From contig LGRX02028860.1 in the NCBI GenBank assembly GCA_001247695.2, forward strand, positions 1-22,522: a DNA stretch of 22,522 nucleotides. The letters run 5' to 3'. This stretch comes from Cymbomonas tetramitiformis. Its lineage: Eukaryota; Chlorophyta; Pyramimonadophyceae; Pyramimonadales; Pyramimonadaceae. A program made the position numbers and the translations under genes. Shown one piece after another: positions 17,471-22,522 of the stretch; within the stretch, counting starts at the first letter, position 1; each line of letters starts with the position of its first letter. The notes beneath the pieces are model-generated. The model ran no database searches. It was not told the DNA's origin and saw nothing but the letters and a program-made list of their open reading frames with translations.

Positions 17471-17906
17471 TTTTCACATTAATGTCAAAAGCTTTCTTCT
17501 TTGCGCATTTCTCAGGCAAAACATGACATCTCAAAGAGTTTTGACATTAATGTCAAAAGCTTTCTTCTTCGCGCATTTCTCAGGCAAAACATGACATCTC
17601 AGAGAGTTTTGACATTAATGTCAAAAGCTTTCTTCTTCGCGCATTTCTCAGGCAAAACATGACATCTCAGAGAGTTTTAACATTAATGTCAAAACTTTTC
17701 TTCTTCGTGCATTTCTCAAGCAAAACAAGACATCTCAGAGAGTTTTGACATTAATGTCAAAAGCTTTCTTCTTTGCGCATTTCTCAGGCAAAACATGACA
17801 TCTCAGAGAGTTTTGACATTAATGTCAAAAGCTTTCTTCTTTGCGCATTTCTCAGGCAAAACATGACATCTCAGAGAGTTTTGACATTAATGTCAAAAGC
17901 TTTCTT
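17471..17906. repeat. 68-bp minisatellite with a 20-bp palindrome per unit
   Basis: Units start at 17471, 17539, 17607, 17675, 17743, 17811 and 17879 (exactly 68 bp apart, the last truncated). Five of seven carry the perfect palindrome TTTTGACATTAATGTCAAAA; the first and fourth have one change. The rest of the unit reads GCTTTCTTC..GCGCATTTCTC then AGGCAAAACATGACATCTCA. The array ends exactly where the reverse-transcriptase fragment begins. No coding function is seen. Confidence 0.95.
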
Positions 17907-18957
17907 AACGGTAGGACCATAAGACACTGGAGGCTGTATTGCCATGACGGCTCGGATTCTGTCTTCGATGATGGATAGACCTGCTTCAGAGATGTGATGT
18001 CCGATAAAGTCTATAGATCTGACGAACAATTCCACCTTGGAAGGTCTGATGAAGAACTGGTGATCTCTGCAACGCTGGAGGAACTGTCGGACATGACTCA
18101 CGTGGCTGTCAAAATCCGGACTGTATACGATAGTATCATCCATGAAAATGACAAGAAACTGGTCGATGAAGTCGAAGAATGCCCGATTTCCTACACGTAG
18201 AGCTGTTGCAGGAGCATTGGTCAATCCGAAAGGCATAACTGTCCACTCATAGGAACCGTATCTGGTGCGAATGGCTGTTTTGTGGATGTCATCTGGATGT
18301 ATAGGGATCTGATGGAAAAACTGATTGAAGTCAAATCTGCTAAACCATCGTGCACCTTTTAGCTGTTCAAGAAGGGTGTCGTGCGGTGGCAATAGATACG
18401 TGTCCTTAATTGTGATGTTATTAAGGGCTCGATAGTCACAGCACATTCTCCACTTCCCACCTGGCTTAGGAGCCGAAAATGATAGGACATCCATATGGAG
18501 ATGATGACGGACGAAGGATACCCAATTCGACATACTTGATGATCTGTCGTTTGAGTTCTTCCATCATGGGTACTGGTATGGTGCGAACTGGCTGTGATGG
18601 CGGCTTGTGCCCAGGTTCTATGTTGATTCGATGATAACCACCTTCAAACCGTTCTGGCCTATGACCAGCTGGAAGGTCCTCCTGGAATATGTCTGAAAAG
18701 TCTTCCCTCAGTTGATCACGTGCTGCTGTGACCTCCGGGTCTTTCATTGCGGTGTCTGAGTCTGCTGCTGCGAAGACCAGTTCACCATTGACCTCTGAGA
18801 GAAAGAAGCGATAAGCCACGGCCTCATCAGCCGAACCACTGGATCGAATACGACGCAGGTGCTTTCTCATAGTGGTGGCGCTGACCAATTCCATTTCAGG
18901 AAGGTCATCTGAGTCTGGAGTCAACAGACTATTGGGGATACGTGAACCAGTATGCAT
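17907..18957 (-). pseudogene. Ty3/gypsy-type pol fragment: reverse transcriptase, frameshifted and truncated
   Basis: The upstream frame (18957-18466) gives the RT-proximal linker ending LGILRPSSSPYG. The downstream frame gives APKPGGKWRMCCDYRALNN, FSRFDFNQFFHQIPIHPDD, MPFGLTNAPAT and the catalytic box FMDD (in place of the usual Y/F-V/L-DD), then FIGHHIS. The frames are joined by a one-base shift at the CC at 18473-18474. The segment after TNAPAT departs from the family consensus, suggesting further decay. Homology stops just after AIQPPVSY, where the minisatellite begins, so RNase H and integrase are missing. No LTRs were found. This is a dead fragment of a different element from the Gag-only one. 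Confidence 0.9.
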
Positions 18958-19842
18958 GTTTTTAGACGGCGTTTTTCTGCTACTATTCTCCGTTTATAGA
19001 CGACGGGTGACCTGTCACGTCATCATAACGCGCAGTGTAATGCAGACACGTGGCAGCCACGTAGGTTGCGATATGCGTTTATGCGGTACGGCATGCCTTT
19101 ATTGTGCTGTTTGCTATTGTGGTTCGTGTGATCATCGAGCAATCAACAGAGAGAGATCTGTTTTTTGATTGGGTGTGTTCATAAACACAAGGCCCGCGTC
19201 AAAAACGCGGCTATACAACTATCATCACACGGGTATTGTTGCATGAACGTTGTCTATTCGTTTAATTACAAGTAGGATGTTTGCTAGTCGTGTTAGTAGT
19301 GTTACTATATGGTTGCTCATAAATAGTCGATAGTGAATTTTCCGTGCCGTGCTAAATGGCCATGTTGTCTGCCGATTTGATACAAATGGACTAGCTACAT
19401 GACTTCAAAGTAATTGCCATAATTATTGCTCCAGACACGACAGAGAGTCGGTGGCATCTCATTGGCACATCATGGCATTTTAGTTGTCTTCAGTCTTCCA
19501 TTATTCCAAACGGACCAACTCGGGATCATGCTTCTCAACGAAATAATGATGCCGCAACACAAGGTTTGGGAAAACATCGGGATTTTCAACTTTGGATACG
19601 GGCGGATTGCCGGTCAACAATCCTGCATTGCACTGTGGGCAATGGTCATCAATTATTTTAGCGTAGGCATCGCATGCCGCTCGTACTCGCCGATTGTACC
19701 TGGCTCGAATAAAGGGGAGAACATGTTTTAGTAACACGTATTTATGTCAACCATCGGGCAAGCTAGATGCGCATCAATCTTCTTGGAATGGTGGTAGGAG
19801 GTGGGTGGATGGTGAACGAAAGTGAGAAATGGATAGCGATGT
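18958..19842. other. Mostly unassigned stretch between pol fragment and second transposon copy
   Basis: No convincing gene is seen apart from a weak minus-strand frame at 19501-19737. The stretch is AT-richer than its neighbours in places. A lone AAATGGCCATGTTGTC at 19354-19369 matches the transposon palindrome, so a small relic of that family may be present. GCAGACACGTGGCAGCCACG near 19039-19058 contains CACGTGG. Confidence 0.4.
19501..19737 (-). CDS. Possible exon or gene fragment, unknown, with CPQC motif
   Basis: The 78-codon frame includes a basic helix-like start (FIRARYNRRVRAACDAYAKI), DDHCPQCNAGLL and PDVFPNLVLRHHYFVEKH. Composition looks protein-like, and a CxxC pair suggests metal binding. 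It has no recognised family and no neighbouring exons were found. It could be the remains of a gene into which the second transposon copy inserted at 19843. Confidence 0.3.
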   Translation of the reverse strand: MLLKHVLPFIRARYNRRVRAACDAYAKIIDDHCPQCNAGLLTGNPPVSKVENPDVFPNLVLRHHYFVEKHDPELVRLE

Positions 19843-20593
19843 CCCTACAAATTTAGAACCTTGTGTTTACCTTGTGTTTACCTTGTGTTTCGAGCCAAGT
19901 AGGGCCCTACTTGGGCAATGTCGGCAGTAAAATGGCAAAACCAGCCAAAATCGGGTGAAATGAAGTTTCCGATAGTTTGTTTTTTATTGTTGATATCGAT
20001 GGTTTGGGTCGATGTAAGACATATGGAGCGAAGTTTTGGGTGGAATGGCTTTGGTAACCTCACTTTTTGAGGCCTCAAAGTTGTGCTACTCGGTACCTGC
20101 CCTGTACTTGGGGCTGTACCTGGGCTGTACTTGAAAACATTGGAAAAAAATATTTTTGGAATCTGTTTTTTGGGGGCTATTACGCTTATTTAGTCCTTAC
20201 TAAATGAGTAAAATAGTCCTTACTAAATTAAGGCCCTACTTACCCTTGTTTATGTATAGACATGGCCATATTTACCTTGTACTTGAGTATAGATACATGA
20301 TAGGTAGGGCCCTACATACCCTTGTTTATGTATAAACATGGCCTTACCTGACTAGTGCTTGAGTATAGATACATGATAGGTAGGGCCCTACTTACCCTTG
20401 TTTATGTATAAACATGGCCATACTTACACTGTACTTGGGTATAGATACATGATAGGTAGGGCCATACTTACCCTTGTTTATGTATATACACAAACTGATG
20501 CTATCTATTTACACTACAAAAATGCCATGTCGTACTGCAGGCCTAAGTACTAAGCAAGCTCGTCCTCGCTAGGATTTTCATCCTGGACATTCT
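19843..20593 (-). mobile_element. Second copy of the CACTA-like transposon, inverted, right end only
   Basis: Read on the minus strand this matches about 10609-11790: the last codons of the transposase, its stop and the TGTAA region, the 76-bp units, one 218-bp-type unit and the terminal segment. It starts at CCCTACAAATTTAGAAC (19843) and is cut at 20593 inside the terminal transposase exon by an LTR element. It is shorter than the first copy by about two 218-bp units. The rest of this copy should continue beyond the LTR element, off the window. Confidence 0.88.
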
Positions 20594-20805
20594 TGTCGGA
20601 TATATAGTCGGGTGTATATATATCGGATAACGGAGAATGAACCCTGAGTTAAGGGTTTCGAGATCAGAACGGTAAAAGTCGCAGATTGATAAAAGAGGTA
20701 CACATAAATACTAACGGGTGTTTCACGTCTACTGGTGACGGTCACCCAGCCTACTATAGGAAGTGACAAGTGACAAATTTGACTGTCGGTGTGTCACATC
20801 CAGCA
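20594..20805 (-). repeat. LTR of the second Gag-only element, 212 bp
   Basis: It begins TGTCGG, ends CCAGCA, and has the same length and layout as 12046-12257 with scattered substitutions (e.g. TGTATATATATCGG, TTTCACGTC). It inserts directly after ATTCT within the terminal transposase exon of the inverted transposon copy. Confidence 0.92.
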
Positions 20806-21055
20806 CACCACCTAGGGTGGTGACCGGAGCTAGTAGTGAATGAAGCAAACAAACTCCCTACTCAACTTCAGGAGGAAACTAACACAGCTGGGGGCTTGTA
20901 CTCTCGGTCAGGGCGGTCCCAGGTCACAGCAAGATTGTCAGATACTGCTGTCACTTTGCCAAAACCCTAAACATAGCTCCACTTTACAGAGCTCTTCTGC
21001 ACATCTAGGAAGCTACACTATAGCTAACCCCTAGGCAGGCACGGCGTGATCAATT

Positions 21056-21884
21056 CTAGCCACTAGGGATCCTCGGAGCTGTCTGTCCGGCTCGGAGCAG
21101 CGTGACTGTGAAGCAGTTGCCGGCCCCCGGGGCCGGTGATGAATCATTCGTAGAAGAAATTGACGAGCTCTCGATCACGGGAGGCTGCACTGCACCGGGG
21201 TGCTGCCAAGTGCTGCCCGATGGTGGTGCCTCGTCATCTGAAGACGACGCCGGCGACAACGGAGGGCCGTCCACAAACAACTCGGCAGGCGGTGGCGGCC
21301 CGGGATGCCACGGCATCGGAGCCATGTAGAGCCCCTGCCGTCTCTGCTCCCGCCGCTGGCGACGAGGCGGAATAGCACATGGTACGTCACCCATCACGTC
21401 ACTCGGCGAAGCCCCCATAGCCGGGACCGCCGAGCCAGTTGACGTAGCACTACCGACCGGTGGACCCGTGCATGTGCGCGCACCGGCACCACCGACACCG
21501 GCAACGGCGTGCGGTGCGGCGGCGGCACAAAGTACAAAGAGCGCACACACCAAGGAGGAAGTGAGGAGAGACCTCCCGAACCTCGGAATGCCGCTCCCAC
21601 AGCCGTACCGCGGCCGTGGCAGCTCAACTGAGGCATCTTCGTCGTCGTCGTCGCTCGCGACGTAGGTTGCGGGCTTGTACTCCACCGCGCGCTCCGGCTC
21701 CTCAATCGCGGAGAGCAAATTCATGCTCGGGGTCGGCTTGTCGGGCACCAATGCAATCCCCGTGCTCTCAATGAAATCGGCAAACGTGCGGGTGACGGGA
21801 GGGCAGAAGGGGTTCGGCGGACCGGTCCACTCCTCCTCGGACTCAACCGACGCGGGCGGGGAGTGCGCGGGCGGCTCCGACACC
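21056..21884 (-). pseudogene. C-terminal Gag fragment of the second LTR element
   Basis: The frame matches the C-terminal third of the 12510-14660 protein, from VSEPPAHSPP to the stop, including the hydrophobic segment (LTSSLVCALFVLCAAAAP). The stop falls at 21056. The N-terminal capsid and zinc-knuckle parts are absent because of the break at 21884. The preserved frame despite many substitutions is mild evidence that the C-terminal region was under selection. Confidence 0.85.
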
Positions 21885-22035
21885 TTTGAAAAAAAAGTGG
21901 GCAACTCATCTTAGGATGAGTTGCCCTCCGCACGTTGGCAAAAATAGGCAAAATTGGGGGCAACTCATCTTAGGATGAGTTGCCCTCCGCACGTTGGCAA
22001 AAATAGGCAAAATTGGGGGGGAGCAAGACTCTGTC
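21885..22035. repeat. 59-bp repeat, two copies, at the edge of the satellite
   Basis: After a run of eight A (21890-21897), two copies of a 59-bp unit start at 21899 and 21958. Each opens with GGGCAACTCATC...GATGAGTTGCCC around an imperfect TTAG centre and continues CTCCGCACGTTGGCAAAAAT. The palindrome arm is the same as in the following satellite, but the spacer is unrelated. Confidence 0.88.
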
Positions 22036-22522
22036 GGGCAACTCACGTCCGCAGATGAGTCGCCCCGTGGGCGAGACAATCGACGGGCAAATCATCCGCG
22101 GATGAGCTGCCCGTGGACGAGAGAGCTGAAGGGCGACTCATCCGTGGATGAGTCGCCCCGTGGGCGAGACAATCGACGGGCAACTCATCCGCGGATGAGG
22201 CGCCCTATGGGTGAGAGAGCTGAAGAGCAACTCATCCGCGGACGACTCGCCCTATGGTCGAGAGAGTTGAAGGGCGACTCATCCGCGGGTGAGTTGCCCC
22301 GTGGGCGAGAGAGCTGAAGGGCGACTCATCCGCGGATGAGGCGCCCTATGGGCGAGAGAGCTGAAGGGCGACCCATCCGCGGATGAGTTGCCCTGTGGGC
22401 GAGAGAGCTGAAAGGCGACTCATCCGCGGATGAGTTGCCCGTGGGCGATAGAGCTGAAAGGCGACTCATCCGCGGATGAGTTGCCCGTGGGCGATAGAGC
22501 TGAAGGGCGACTCATCCGCGGA
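22036..22522. repeat. 46-49-bp satellite built on a 28-bp palindrome, open at window end
   Basis: Units start at 22036, 22085, 22131, 22178, 22225, 22272, 22319, 22366, 22413, 22459 and 22505. The consensus half-site is GGGCAACTCATCCG followed by its exact reverse complement, then CCGTGGGCGAGAGAGCTGAA. Arms vary between GGGCAACTC and GGGCGACTC and between GAGTTGCCC and GAGTCGCCC or GAGGCGCCC, so individual palindromes are perfect or near-perfect. No gene is seen. Confidence 0.95.

Larger units (their letters stand above)
20594..21884 (-). mobile_element. Second Gag-only LTR element, 3' part, truncated by satellite
   Basis: It consists of an LTR (20594-20805), interior sequence like 12258-12509, and the C-terminal part of a Gag frame, all collinear with the first element. 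Similarity breaks at 21884/21885 after GACACC, where the sequence turns into TTTGAAAAAAAAG and satellite. The flank ATTCT (20589-20593) would be the target duplication if the other end were present. It differs from the first copy at more positions than that copy's own two LTRs differ from each other. Confidence 0.88.

Noticed and set aside
22036..22522. CRISPR-like array of palindromic repeats
   Set aside because: The spacers are also repeats of one another (GTGGGCGAGAGAGCTGAA type), there are no unique spacers or cas genes, and the context is eukaryotic.
1..22522. tRNA or rRNA genes
   Set aside because: No cloverleaf-like box A/box B pair or rRNA-like conserved stretch was recognised by eye on either strand.

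Overview
The window is eukaryotic nuclear DNA made almost entirely of nested mobile elements. Genes are split by GT-AG introns, both strands carry retroelement and DNA-transposon proteins, and large repeats are common. A TGTAA motif about 40 nt after the main stop codon (10686-10690) and the protein families fit a green-lineage alga. That assignment is an inference, and no species can be fixed from the sequence alone.

Region 1 (1-11790) is most of a large EnSpm/CACTA-like DNA transposon whose left end lies outside the window. It carries two divergent genes separated by about 1 kb of inverted-repeat-rich DNA (2471-3471). The right gene (+, 3472-10649) reads as a 12-exon, 1585-aa Tnp2-type transposase. 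All eleven splice junctions keep frame, and the domain order resembles the plant CACTA layout (cysteine motif, Transposase_21-like core, DUF4218-like, DUF4216-like). The left gene (-, 2470-267) encodes an unrecognised acidic, Lys/Glu-rich protein in four exons, with one frame break in exon 2. The most striking signal is a short palindrome with an ATGGCCAT core, often paired with a GGGCCC palindrome. It fills the subterminal arrays and also occurs in every intron of the transposase gene and in two of the three introns of the left gene. No exact ATGGCCAT core was noticed in the exons, and none occurs in the introns of the unrelated gene to the right.

Region 2 (11777-17441) is an unrecognised multi-exon gene on the minus strand. 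It is broken by the right end of the transposon at 11790 and by a complete small LTR retrotransposon (12046-15408). The retrotransposon has 212-bp LTRs, a perfect 5-bp target duplication (GAAAC) and only a Gag-like ORF. It looks like a non-autonomous TR-GAG-type element.

Region 3 (17442-19842) holds a 68-bp minisatellite whose unit contains a 20-bp palindrome, a frameshifted Ty3/gypsy reverse-transcriptase fragment, and about 0.9 kb of mostly unassigned DNA.

Region 4 (19843-22522) holds the right end of a second copy of the same DNA transposon, in inverted orientation. It is cut inside its last transposase exon by a second Gag-only LTR element. That element is itself truncated at 21884 and followed by a roughly 47-bp satellite built around a 28-bp palindrome, which runs off the window. 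The nesting gives a relative insertion order.
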